DNA of 64,000 nt, taken from the NCBI GenBank assembly GCA_026168455.1, contig CM047426.1, forward strand, positions 84,719,986-84,783,985, read 5' to 3'. Positions 23,481 through 36,450 of the stretch are shown here, one piece after another. Position numbers and translations under genes: made by a program. The notes under the pieces were generated by a model. That model did not search any database, was not told the DNA's origin, and worked only from the letters and a program-made list of their open reading frames with translations. Numbering within the stretch: position 1 is the stretch's first letter; every line of letters begins with the position of its first letter. Source of the stretch: Theocolax elegans (taxonomy: Eukaryota > Arthropoda > Insecta > Hymenoptera > Cerocephalidae).

Positions 23481-25660
23481 TTTTTTCTTTTCCACTTATT
23501 CTTTCTGAACAATCGATCCCTAATGCCGATAATATACGTTAGTCACTTTTTTTAATTTGCATAATTTAGTTTCGTAATGGCTTTTTATCTTAACAGTGCG
23601 TTTAACAATTTATTTATTTAATGCAATAAATATTTAATCAATAAATTTATTTATATAATTTATTTATTGTAACATAAAAGTGTACTAGAAAAATTTAATG
23701 CAATAAAATGCATTAATTTTTAATATAATTATTGTAAATTTTACTAAAAAGTATACTAATTTTATTGATTCTGTTAGTCTGCACCTTCAATTCTAAACAT
23801 AGTAATTTTGAATACAAAATTTTTTCCAATGTAATAATATTTTGGTAACAATCGAGTTAGGTCACAGAGGCCTATTTAAAATTTCAACCAGCTAGATATC
23901 AGGTATGTCATTATATCCACATCGTTATACGGTAATAATCGAAAACTACAGTCCTCCTGCCTGCTCGACGAAATAATAATTAAATGGTCCGAGTTGTGTA
24001 AAAGAACACCCTGCAATTCTTCTCTTTCGTGTATAACCCAACCGCAAACTTTTCGCATACACGCAGACTTACACACGGCTGCTTTAACTTTAATCGAGTG
24101 CTCGGTGAATAAAAAGGGTTGACGATGGTCAAACTTGTCGATGTCGAGCGTGTGCGCATTTTCACTCCCTGCTAACATATAAAATTTTACAAAAAAAACT
24201 AATAACAAAAAGGGAAAACGAGTAACAAAGGGAAAGTTAAAAATAAAATGTGACTTTCTTCGATTTGCCTTACATTATACGCATATAGACGCATATACGC
24301 ATATTTCCCTGAGAAATTGGTATTTACGCGATCTACGCATGTACACGCTTGCACGATGCACATAAATGTGTAGATACTGCAGACTTCCTATGTGGATGTT
24401 GCCAAGAAAAGGGCGTAGTCATATCGAGCGCTCGCGCGCACCTTATTTTCAAGTTCATCATTAATGTATAAACGTCCGCGCGTGTATATATAGCAGTTGA
24501 GCGTTTGTCAGCCAATGTATGTGGATACCAAGGAAAACTTTGGCCACAATGCTTGTTCTTTTTTGGTTGTACTTTTATCTCCTTTTTTTCGCAAATGTAT
24601 ATTATATGACTTGTTTTGTTTACCTCCTTTTTCGTTGACTTGATTCTGTTTGTCCTCTTGGGCTATATATATAGCTGGATCCTTCTTTTAAGATTGACCG
24701 CTTTTTATCTCGTCTGTTCGTTTACTTTTCGCATTCAAGCGAATTATAGGTTCAAATATTTCCTTGTCTGTATAAGTGTTTGCGTTATAAACTTTGTAAA
24801 ATTAAACAATTTTTCTTAATTTATAAAGCTACTAAATGGAATAAACGATCATATTTATTTCGGTAATTTATCTTTTGAAAATATACTTGTATAACGTGTT
24901 ATATTAATCGTATTAGATTTACATATAAAATCAAATTATGACAAGATGGTGGGTCGTTAGTATCACTATATGCACATGTATATATAATTGTAAATAAGAT
25001 GTATCCATTTATCGTATGCATATAACGTTGTGGACGGTATAAATCTAGTATATATAATAATAAATTCTAATCGAGTTACACACGCATGAATAAAAAATAC
25101 TTTTACAATGAGTAAAGGTTCTATTAATTGAATGAGCAGTAGTATCGTATTATACTACACGCGCTAAATCTTTTATTTTTTATTTTTCACTGTACTTCTG
25201 TAATTCATATTTGTATAAGTATTTCTTTTATACACTAATAAGAACCCAAGTAAGAAATAATGTTTGCGCATTATTATACTTATTTATTACGAATCGAATT
25301 GCGATATATGTAATAAACAATTGAAATTTCTTTTATTTAAAATAAATTCAGGTGTATTTATAATAGTAAAAAAAATATATTTCTATATTAAAAATATTCT
25401 AGGTTACCTTAAAGGGTTAGCATCGAATACCACTATCCTAGATAGAACGGACAACCTGTAATTAATGAACAAAGTATTTCTACGTATTTTAATACGACGA
25501 GCTATAATATTCTATACGCAATTTCTAGGACTGGTTAAAAATAATTCAAAACGCGTCATTAAATATTACTAGATAAATGGAGAAGGGTATAAAATAAAGT
25601 GACGTTGCAAAGCTCTGTTCAATTTCCTCTAGTTTTACTATTACTTTTTTATTCCTCTCG
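23481..25660. other. AT-rich stretch with one candidate small ORF
   Basis: Mostly AT-rich. On the minus strand an ATG at 24178 opens a 100-codon ORF (to 23876) of ordinary amino-acid composition with four Cys. It is not repeat-derived, but it is unassigned and may be chance. The rest holds no recognisable feature. Confidence 0.35.
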
Positions 25661-27083
25661 TTCTTTACTTTCCTGGTGATTATTTCCTGAAGGCATTGTA
25701 TTTATTTTGCGTTTCCCTCGTACGGTGGGGAAGACGCACGCACGTCGTTAATAACAATTAGGCATATATATGTATGTACATATCAACCGCGACTTAACCT
25801 GCTGAACTGTCACTTCGAGTCTCGGCAGAAATTGCCCAATAATTTCACCCTCGAGTGGTTCCGTTCGTGCGACAATAATGCGTAGTTCATAATTAAAATA
25901 AGGCATCATCGCCTGGGGGATAGGAACGACAGAGAGAGAGATAGAGAGAGAAAGCGACTTAACTCGTATTATTGTTTGTGCATTGACAATTCTTATTCCA
26001 CCAAATAATTGTAATCTATACGGACAAAGGAATTTAACAATAAAAATAAGACACGGTGTATTTTTATTGTTAAATTATAATACGGATTCTCAAAAGTTTG
26101 TTATTACGATTTTAATATGTATATATAAAATAATGGTGTAATCAATTTGCACAATAACCGCGTGTATTCGGATGAAAAATAATTAAACATTTAAATGACT
26201 CGATGGAAAAATTGATAAAACGATTGGTGTACGAGGAAAAAATGAATAATGGTATAGGAGGAACCAAATTAATCCGATATCTAATTATATAGTGGTAATG
26301 TTATTTAATAATTCCGAAACAATGTACGTTAACTTAATTACCTAGACCGGTATATCCCCGATTGTTCCACGCTCTAGTAAACACACCCTCATTGAACTCG
26401 ATCAATCGTAGTACATTCATGATTCACACATACACATACATAAATGAACGTATCGTGATCGCCTTAGGTATATCTATAAAGGATATCATCCTTGCCCCTC
26501 GTCGAATTAAACCTTAATAGAATAAAATCAAGTGAAAATACGTAAATAAACAAGTTGCGGCGCCTTAGGGATAACGAGAAGCTGAGAAACATACACAGTT
26601 ATCGAGACGTAGAGAGAACTTGTACGATCTATATAGGTAAAAGTTCACGACACGCGTGTACACATATACGCAAAGGTATCCGGAGGGTCGAGAATCGTCG
26701 ACATGCTAGATGTATAACTTTTAATCCTCCCCTCTCTCAACAACGGATCCTGGCCAAACAACAACGCGATTTGGTCGATCGAGTGTCTCGAACTCTACGT
26801 GCGTGTATATACACGTACACGCATACAGATATACACGCGTGTAGATGTACACACATAGGACGCACGCACACGCGCGCGCGTATCATATGTATGCGCGTGT
26901 ACACGTAACGCGCACTGATCGGTGACTATCCGTGCGCGCGTATACATTTCTAATGCTATTAAGCGGTGTTCCGTTACAGGGCCAACAGATGTACAGATGT
27001 TGGGAAAGAGAGAGATCCGCACTGTGTGTTTGGATTGCAACGTCGGGGGTGCAGCTGCGTACTCGCGCAAATGCGATATGTAT

Positions 27084-27114
<31 letters not shown>

Positions 27115-27480
27115 AAGAGAGAGAAGGACCGAGTGAGTGAGAGACTTTTAGGTCGTTAGTTTCTATATCGTATATATACATATATATATATGTGCAAGTT
27201 ACTCCGACGGCATATATATTTTGATCCTGACCCTATACGAATTAACGAGCCCAAACGATTTTCTTAAATGTCTCTGTTATTGTCCCTTCGTTTATCGGAC
27301 ATTTTTACGTCCATTTGGTTTCAGGATATTCGATATTGGTGCATGGTGTTAAGTTCGGCATTGCGATTAATTTCTGTGGTTTATTCTTTCTCGTACTTTG
27401 GATCTTTTGGTTGTGTACACATTTTATTGGGTAAATTCATTCTTAATTAATATTAATATTTCCTATTTTCGATATTGATA
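25661..27480. other. Mixed, mostly complex intergenic sequence
   Basis: The non-repetitive patch 25715-25930 includes homeodomain-type TAATTA cores and is followed by a GA run at 25931-25955. 26330-26480 is also complex. 26795-26945 is alternating purine-pyrimidine CA/TA/CG sequence of Z-DNA type. 27079-27124 is an imperfect (GA)n array. No gene was recognised. Confidence 0.4.
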
Positions 27481-29900
27481 TGTACACTCAACGTGAGAGT
27501 TAAGATAACTGCGTTCTGTAAGTTTCTTTAAAAATATTGTACATCATTTACTGCGTAGTCAAGCAAATTGAGAATTGGAAACCTGGGCGTTTTTAACATA
27601 AACCTGTAAATGTCTGATTTTAAGAGCAGTTTGATTCTATTTTATCTGATTTAGATGTTACTATCTATTAACATAGATTAAGTATAAAACGATGATTAAT
27701 ATTTTATACAAAAGAGCCCATAAATTACTGCGATAGCACCTTGATTTTGTTTTTGTTTTAACGTTGATTTTGTTTTAAGTTTATGGCGTCACGCTATTTT
27801 TACTATAGAAACTTTATTTCGTGCATAGAAATAAAAATTTAGAATAAATCTTCATATTAGATAACTAATTCTGCACATAGAAAACAACGGTACAAACTAA
27901 TCAGATTTTCACGACATCGAGTGATACAAAATATGATTAAACACGTAAAAAACGTAGATTATATATTTACCTATAAGCAGGCATATCACTCGCATAGTAT
28001 CATAAATAATCCAGAGTCAATTCTAAAAAAAATGAAGTAATAACCTAATCTCATAAAAATTAAATTAACGAAGTATGCATAAACTTTTCTCTTGCGTATC
28101 ATCCGCGCGCGCGCACACACACACCCACACACACATACATCCGTAAGCGCATTATCTTATATGACTGACATTTTAATAGAGCTCCATAGTAGATACCAAC
28201 TGCCAATAAAAATTTCATCGTTAATACTTGGTGTAAAGTACGTTTGTGTGTGCGTTTGTGTGTGCGTTTGTGTGCGAGCCCCTCGTATTAGAGCATTTTC
28301 GCGCAAGAATAAATGCCTCGACGTGCTCCCCCATCACACTAAAATATACATGTACATGTGTAAACTGGACATATTAGACTGAAAAATCGATTGCGACTTG
28401 TCGCACGCGTGCAAAAAAAAGGTAAGCTCGTCCGTGCGACTCCCGCGACAAGAGTCCTAGTGACAATCGATAAGTCTCGGAAGATACGCGGAAACTCGTT
28501 GCGCGTATTTATATAGTTTCGTGCGCTCGTGATCTCGAATCAAATAGGGGCAGAACTTACGCATTATTAGATAATAATGTGCTTCTAGTTTATCAAGTAA
28601 AGCTTTTTTACATATTGCAAGCATGTTTATACTGAGTTTGTTTATTTAACTACATCGATACACTTTAAGCTCTATTTTATTATACTTTTTTAAATTAATT
28701 ATTACTTGTGCGAAATAAACACAAAGTGGTTCTTTAATTTCGTACTGTCTTTATTAAATTGATTTTAATACTGTCATTACGCATTGTTTTAGTCACAGTA
28801 TCAATATAAGCGACTTAAAAATTTAATGATTGCTTCAAAATTCTTCAGTACGTAGAATTCTCACTCTATGTATAACTAACAAGCAGATAGAGTTCCGGTA
28901 AAATACCGGCATTATTTACCAATCTGTTGTTGATAAGTGAAATCGTCACTATGAATTTCGCACGGATTATTATTAAATGATTTTTCACACGAATTGTCAA
29001 AAATTTATCCTATTATACAATCATATTTCCTGAAGTGTATTCACGTTTTTAACTCGTTAAACGTAGATTAACAAATTTAATTCTCTTATCAAGTATATTT
29101 TTCGTATACTACTTATTTGAATCAGCACGATGCGTAAAATTACACTGACATATTAATTATTATAACGAGCAATTAAATATTATTACAATAAGTATATGGT
29201 ATAATGGTTAAACCGCAGTTTAAATAATAAAAATGAAAATTGAAAAATTTACTTTTCCACAGGATTGCTATCTGCTCTACGTATTTAAGATGGGGAGAAC
29301 TGCGAAGAACACGCAAAAGTTTCATTATAAGAGGAAGCCTCGAGGGTGAGCGTAAGCTTGAAAGCTCGATGCAATTTTGAACGTTTTCTTGAGAATGCAG
29401 GAAGCTGCTTTTTGGTCGATATACCGCCTAGAAGGAATAAAAATTTTCAAAATTTTCTTGTGTTGTTTTATTTTATTTTTTCCGCAACGTATACTCACAA
29501 AACGAAATATAAACACATACATGTACATATATTGTACACTTTAATTAAGTAAACTGTGTGACATATGCTGGACAAATTGTAACGATTGAATAAGAGAAAA
29601 AATTACGTAAAATTATGACATTATAGAAGGTATATCGTATAAATCGAATTATCATCAGGTTATAATCGCAAAACGCATAAGAAGGCGTAGTTTGTGAATG
29701 TATATATTATATATATATATATATATACATATATATAGTAGGTGAACCATACTATTGGATTGATTATTAAATATAATACATCGTCGATTCGAACGAACTG
29801 TCCTATCATAAATTAGGTTGCAAAGAGTTGACGTGTACGAGTTACAGTCATTCAACGAGAATTAAATATACAAGCTCGTCCTAGAAATAAGCGACGTGTA
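27481..29900. other. AT-rich stretch with CA/GT microsatellites
   Basis: Contains (CA)n near 28114-28137, a 12-bp tandem repeat at 28241-28276 and (TA)n at 29701-29738. A perfect CCGGTA/TACCGG inverted repeat is at about 28897-28911. No coding sequence was recognised. Confidence 0.45.
28241..28276. repeat. Three tandem copies of a 12-bp unit
   Basis: The unit CGTTTGTGTGTG occurs three times head to tail, the last copy ending CG. It is a minisatellite derived from a GT microsatellite. Confidence 0.85.
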
Positions 29901-32900
29901 CACGACGCCGCGATGGCCACTTAAGACCGCGATTTGCAAGCTTCGCACACACACACACATACACACACACATACATATATGTATACGTACATATATATTA
30001 TATATATATAATATCTATGCATGTGTGCACTTTGCGAATTCCTTTACGCCTATAGAGTAACATTTTTCTTTCTTTCTTTGTATAGGTTTAACTAGATTAT
30101 TAAGCATTATATGCACATTGGCATAAAATTTTAATTGAAGAAATGCCACGATATTTTTTTCATATACGTCGTCTACGTAAAAAGTATAGTCGAAACGATT
30201 TGAAAATCACGTACACTATTTTCTTATCTGAGTACTTTATTATTTATGGTTAATTCTTGGAAGCTTTTACGCTTGTTCATTACGAATCTAATGTTTAATT
30301 TACAAGAGTTCAGCATGATGTATATCCTTATATACTTGTGATGACTTAGAAAAAAAAGAAGTTACTTGTTTGCTCATGACGAAGTTACACTTTTATAAAG
30401 ACTATCATTAATTTTAATTTCTACCTTTGCGTTTCTAGTCATCGACTTAACTTTGAGTGTAGAGAGCAAGTCGGAGGAGATTCCCCCTTTTACTTTGGCC
30501 TATTTACATGCACCTAAGAAATAGGGACGATTTATAATACATATATACTGTATTTATAAATTGTAATACTGAAATTTTATAATTACGTTAGAACCGATTT
30601 TTCTACACTTTTTCCTCGAAATTTTTGACATATTCACTCGAATACAAGGATCTCTAGAAAAATGGAGGATGTCGAAGCAAACGAATCGTGTAGAGGAATA
30701 AAAAAAAGAAGAAATACTAAAGTTCTGATCCTCTAGGTCTCTCCGTTTAATTTTCTCGCTATCGGGGGTGCACTCGTCCATTCAATTCCAATTCTCCCAT
30801 TCTTCTCGTTCTTGAAACGCTCGAAATACGCACCTCTGCATAGTGTATGTATATATCGCGTTCCCCCCATTGTGGCTTGTGGCCCTCTGTATATCCACCA
30901 TTTCTCAAATCGATGGGCGGAGGATCGAATTTCCCTCTCCTACCCTTGTCGCCTTTTTCCTCCATTTCGTGGATTTGCTTTAAAATGCATGTGTACGTAT
31001 TTTCTCCGTTTCCTCGCAAAGTACAATAGACAACACTTTCGAGAGGTCCCTCGCGTGAAAAAAATTCCCCTATTACATCTATACATATGTATATATATAT
31101 GTGTGTGTACAGTTCGAATATCGGATTTTCAAGCGCACCTTCCACGAAAATCTTTTATATAAAACTATCGTACGTAAGCGTTCGGACAATAATGCCCGAA
31201 GCGATTATTCCTTTCTTTGTAGTAGTACACGGTATATATAGGGCTCGCGAATGTTTGCGCTCGATTAAGGGTAGCTCGCGGCTTCGCTGTTTCTAGCAGT
31301 TGAGTTTCTTTGTTTGCTTCAAGCGCTGAGGAAGTTATAAACTTGTTTATGTTTACTACCCGATTAAAGTGCGACTAAGCGTAGGGTACCTTCTGAGTGT
31401 CTCAGGATTACTGGGATTCTTTCTTTTTACGTTTAAGCAGTCGGAGGTAGAGAAACCGAGTCGAAGGGAGATAGGAATGAAGAAAAAAAATTGTGTATTA
31501 TACGTATTTACGCGCACACGCATCAGCTTTTTACAGACTCCAAGTTATATTTGTTTGTTTCTGCTGCAAATATCTTGCTTTTAATTTTAACGATAATGAT
31601 ACTTTTTATTTAGTAAAAAAAATTATAACAACATGTTTACAAATTTACGCAGAGTACTAATTGCATTAAAATACAAATGTGTTTACCTCACTTATGTGAT
31701 TACTGCTTCAAAAACAATTGGATATAATAATATTTTATGGAACCTTTCGATAATCCCTAAATTCTAGACATATTTTTGTGACAGTTGTTCACCTAGCGGC
31801 ACACCTATACATCGACAAATGCAATTTCCATCGTACAAATGCGAGAGAAGCCGAGAGAGGCAGAGTAAGAGAGAGAGAGAGAGAGACAAGAGGAGGTGAA
31901 TCAGAGATAAAAAGCGCGAAAAAGACAAAAGAGAAAGGGACCAGGGGAACTCGTTGGTTTTTCTATTATAAAAACCCGGCCTTTCTTTCTCTCTTTCTTT
32001 CTTTCTTTCTTTCTTTCCGGATTCTCTTTTGCTCTCAGCCTCTCTCTTGCTCACATGTATTTCATACACCGAGTGCAGTAAGGGCGTGTTTTTGTGCGCC
32101 ACGACTACTGCCACTCTCTTTTCTTCGGGTTAGCTCGGCTCGAAAAACCACCCCGTAAATGAGGGCCAATCGGCCACGGTTACCCTTGGGCTATTCCCCA
32201 CCTTTACCTACCCTTGTCTCTCTCACTCAACTCGATATGCAGTATGTACACGGATGACGAAGAGAGCTCGCTGTCAACAAACTTAAATTACTTGCTTCTC
32301 CACGATTTTAGATATGCTTTTTCTTCTATAATTTAATTTTGTAATTTCGATTAAACAGTTCAAAACATATAGATAGATATAGTTATTATTCTACTGCAAG
32401 TATATAAATTAAGTACAGAAAAAAATATTACATTTGGAAAAAGTATAATATATATATTTGAACACAAATTGTAAATATATATGAAGATAATTACTTATAC
32501 GAGTAACCTCACACTTTACACATGTATTTACGTACACTATTATCTTAGGTGCAGGTATATGTGTCATCCACATGTTCTCCATGAAAATTGTAACATGTAA
32601 GAGTATAGGTAATGACACATCCCAAGTTTCCGCAGCAATCGTTGCGTCGCGACGATCGTAGAATAGTATATCGAACGCGAGTACACCCCTTTTGTTATAA
32701 TACATCTAACGAACAGGCTCGTGTGGTCGCCATTGCTATGAAACCCCGCTCTTAATTCTTGCGCGAATTACGCAATCTTCCTGGTTTTAGCCCCGTACGT
32801 GCTCCTCTAGGACACGCGGTGCAATAGATGTAGTGTCAACTGAAAAAATATATATGCAGGTATACGACCGATTTGCGTGATCCAAAGACTGTAATCGCTG

Positions 32901-33269
32901 TAATGGTTTTTTTTCTTTTACGTTACATTTTTTAGTGTACGACGTGTAATTTTACAGATATTTACGCACTCGTGTCAAGTGTACAAGATCGATGACCGCG
33001 AATTTCATTTGGACGACGTACCAAAAATGTATTGTTTTTAAATCGACGAAATGGTAATTCTCTATACTAACTAGTATTGCGTTAATTGTCTTTTCAAAAA
33101 TTTGTCTTATGTTACATACATGTACATGTATAAATTAAATTTGTATAAAAATAAATAAATTGAATAGTAAATTAAGCATATATTATAAGTAAATCGTTTA
33201 ATATAAGAGAGATATACGATATGATTTGATCAAAACGATTACGGGTTATCGATAAAGTGTTGAAAAATT
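29901..33269. other. Mixed intergenic sequence
   Basis: (CA)n/(TA)n occurs at 29947-30014. A less AT-biased section at 30700-31300 carries overlapping unassigned minus-strand ORFs. (GA)n occurs at 31869-31886 and (CTTT)n at 31981-32017. The complex GC-richer patch 32090-32280 is a possible regulatory element. No recognisable gene. Confidence 0.35.
31981..32017. repeat. (CTTT)n microsatellite
   Basis: CTTT repeats interrupted once by CTCT. It produces the Ser/Phe/Leu-rich ORFs on one strand and the Lys/Glu/Arg-rich ORFs on the other. Confidence 0.85.
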
Positions 33270-33620
33270 AAAGCAACATGGGATTAGCGGTGAACGCGAG
33301 AGCGGATACAGTTGACGTTTTCATATTTAGCGCGTGTGTCGGCGTTTTCGGTTGGTCGGGGGCGAGTGAACGCGCACGAGAGAGTGAGAGAGCGTGAGGG
33401 AAAGAGAGAGGGAGAGAGACCGGAGCTGCGTGAGCATTGTCGTTCCAGCCGACGTGTTTATTGAGGTGAATTATCGAGCGCTTTAATTTATGAGCGTGTA
33501 AGCCGCGCGCCGGTAAATTTACGTCGACGATCCAAACGATGGCGCGCTCAACGAAATTACACGCTGTCCGCGCTTTTTGGAGTGAATGATTTGCCGCCTC
33601 GATCTTTTATTTTAATTTTT
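33270..33620. promoter_or_regulatory. Complex GC-rich island, candidate distal enhancer
   Basis: A compact island of non-repetitive, CpG-containing sequence inside an AT-rich region, with a short GA run. It contains TGTTTATTG (forkhead-type) and TTTATGAGC (Cdx/Hox-type) motifs. No ORF of coding character spans it. Enhancer function is inferred from composition and motifs only. Confidence 0.3.
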
Positions 33621-34990
33621 TTTTTCTTCTACTTTTACTTTTTGCTCGCACGTGAGGATACTGCACACGTCAAGGAAAAACTTGCTCGTTCTGAAAATGG
33701 AAATGCGAGCGTTTATCCTGCATGGGAATAATTATATTTAAACATTATATATATATATATATATATTTGTAATATTTTATTGATTTACGCGTCACGTGTG
33801 CGTTATAACTTCTAATATGGATATAATATAATTAAGGTAAAGAAGTAAACGAGGTATTTTATTATTTTAAGAGAATATTTTTTAATACGAACGAAAATAA
33901 AAAGTATATGTATATGAAAAAAAGAGGGTAACGTCTCGGAGGACTCCAAGAGTATATAGAAGCGCGAACTTCGTGTTATTGATGTGGAGAACGGAAGATA
34001 GAGAGAGAGAGAGAGAGAGAAGGAGAGAGACAGCAGTGTATAAAACAACCCTGAAGTAGAAGAGAGAACAAAGGGGGCATAAAGGGTGATGGAATCCAAG
34101 AGTCCAAGCGCGAGAGTAAGAGAGAAGAAAATAAAAGTGGTATACTATATATGTATACATAAGAAAGAGGGTACGTTGGTACGCGATCGCCGAGCTTCGG
34201 TATTTACGCAAGGGTTGTAGGTAGATACGGGGATCTACGTTATACATCCATGTATAAAAACGTATGCGCATCCGAACCAGAAAGAAATATCATCGATCTC
34301 CTCCTACTGCGACACTCGAAATAGTCCATTTCACTTATGCAACGCAGTTTGTCGAGATAGTCATCCAATATTCGATATTAATTACCGTTTCGGTGCGGTT
34401 AATTTTTTTTTAAACTTCCTATTTCGAGTTGAGCGATTAACAAAAACGATGTGTACATTATTTATAGAATATTTCTATTACGGTCATGATCACTGTATAA
34501 GTACTATTCCGCGTGTCCTTTGTCTATAATACCTTAACGTTGCAATCGCGAATTTTCACCTTAGTCGTGTATAACTATATACATATATATGTACGTATAC
34601 TTTGTGAGCAATACCTGAACGGTTAAAATTAGATGTACATACATACTTTTTATAACTAATTTCGTCGTTAATTATGCATACAGGTATATACGCGGTAATT
34701 TTCTTTTAAACAAAGTTTTTACAAATAATGATATTTTCATACGAACAATTACAAGCATAGCCTTGTATAAATATAAATTATTATAATTACATCACGCGAT
34801 TAAATCAGATTTACTTATTAATTTTCGCTTAATTGCACGGGATAACTATGTCGAAGAATTAATTCACGAAAAATTGGGAAAAAGGTATAAGTTGGCAAAA
34901 CTGAAAAACAAAAATATCATTTCCGAGATCAATGAAGCACTCAGCTTCTATTCTATTTACAAAACAACATCCCTATAACGTTGAGTCTCC
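33621..34990. other. AT-rich stretch with TA and GA microsatellites
   Basis: Contains (TA)n at 33748-33766 and (GA)n at 34000-34020. The minus-strand ORFs at 33812-34271 are CT-repeat translations. Nothing else was recognised. Confidence 0.45.
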
Positions 34991-35095
34991 CACATCAACG
35001 CGATCCTCGCTCCTCTTCTCTCCTTTATACCTCTCCATCTATTCTTCGACTGTATGCGCGTATCTCTTTGTTTCATTCTCGCTCCCTGTCTCACT

Positions 35096-35152
<57 letters not shown>

Positions 35153-36450
35153 GTCTTGAGCTGCGCTGAACACCCAAACGCGAGTCTATCGGGTCTCATC
35201 TACCATGACGCGGGAAAGGAGCTTTCGGGGTTGTGTACATATATAGAGAAATAGAGAGCAAGGGTACGAGGGGAAAGCGAAAGAGAGAGAGAGAACCAAG
35301 TCTTATGGGGTCTTTTGGCGTCTTTATGCCAGAGAGAGTATTCCCTGAGTCCTCGACGCCCTCGACTTTTTTTCCCTTTCCCTCAGTTTCTCTCTTGTGT
35401 TCTTGGTGTATATCCTTATGGAGGGTGTACGTAAGCGCGCGAGCTACCAGAATTTTCTCTTATTTTCTTTTCCTTCCACCGCGCGTAAGCCTTTCTTCAA
35501 TTCTATAGCCGGAAGTTACGGACGTTCTTCTTGTCGTTTCTTTACTTTTTTTTTCTCGGTATCCTACCTTATATTCGTTTCGCCGATCACATTTTTCTAA
35601 AAATAACTTTTCTTCAAAATACCGAAAATTAGGTATAGTTTAACTTTTATACGTATATACATTGTACCTTTTAATATTTTATGAGACGTTATATAGTATA
35701 ACTGGCAGAAAACAACACAAATCTGCGTGAGTCTTATAAGAAAAATATAATGACACAAGTAATGGAAAAAGCAAAGACGATGACGGATCAACGACTAGGA
35801 AATAATCTATATAACCGATCTTGAGCACGTAGACGCAAACACACCTGCGAACAAGAACACGACGGAACAAATCACTTCGACAAAGTATAGAAATATACAA
35901 AACGTACAAGCCCAACGATATAGCCGACTTGAGGGTCTTGACCGAGTCTCCATGGAGGCGGCGAAAGGAGATAAAACCGCAAATTATTAATTTTCATAAA
36001 GTCGATTATGACCGCGAGTCTCGGGGGCCAATATCATCAGTGGGTTTCTCCACCTCTTTTTCTCCCTTTCTCTCTCGCTCTCGCTCTCCTCTCTCTCTCT
36101 GTTCCGCGCGAGGATCCGGCCACCTACCTTGCGTCGACGCGACGCTTCTCTCTCTCTTTCTCTTTCTCTTCTATCTCGGATGGACTATACCTATATTTTA
36201 TACATGTATATATATATATATATGTGTATATATCTGTAAAGGAGCGCTCGGCTGTCAGCGAACTCGGCTCTGGCGCCAGTACAGGCATAACCCGCGCCAC
36301 CACCGAGCTTGCTTCCCCCTTCTCTTCTTCCGAGGAAATATTACCCATATTCCACCCGCGGCTACGGGCCAGTGCAGCGACCAAGTACGAACGAAGATAT
36401 ACGTCGGTGTAAAATCAAAGTGGCCGAAGAGAGAAAGAGAGGGATGAGCG
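34991..36450. other. GC-richer island with a long (CT)n tract
   Basis: Complex sequence interleaved with CT/GA repeats. The tract at 35101-35149 is one of the two longest dinucleotide runs in the window. A (TA)n tract lies at 36207-36225. The ORFs on both strands are biased by the repeats. Possible regulatory sequence. Confidence 0.35.
35101..35149. repeat. (TC)24 microsatellite
   Basis: An uninterrupted TC run of about 49 bp. It is also a potential GAGA-factor binding tract on the minus strand. Confidence 0.9.

Noticed and set aside
28114..28276. CRISPR-like regular repeats
   Set aside because: The periodic units are CA/GT microsatellites and a 12-bp minisatellite without spacers. No CRISPR array is present, as expected for eukaryotic DNA.
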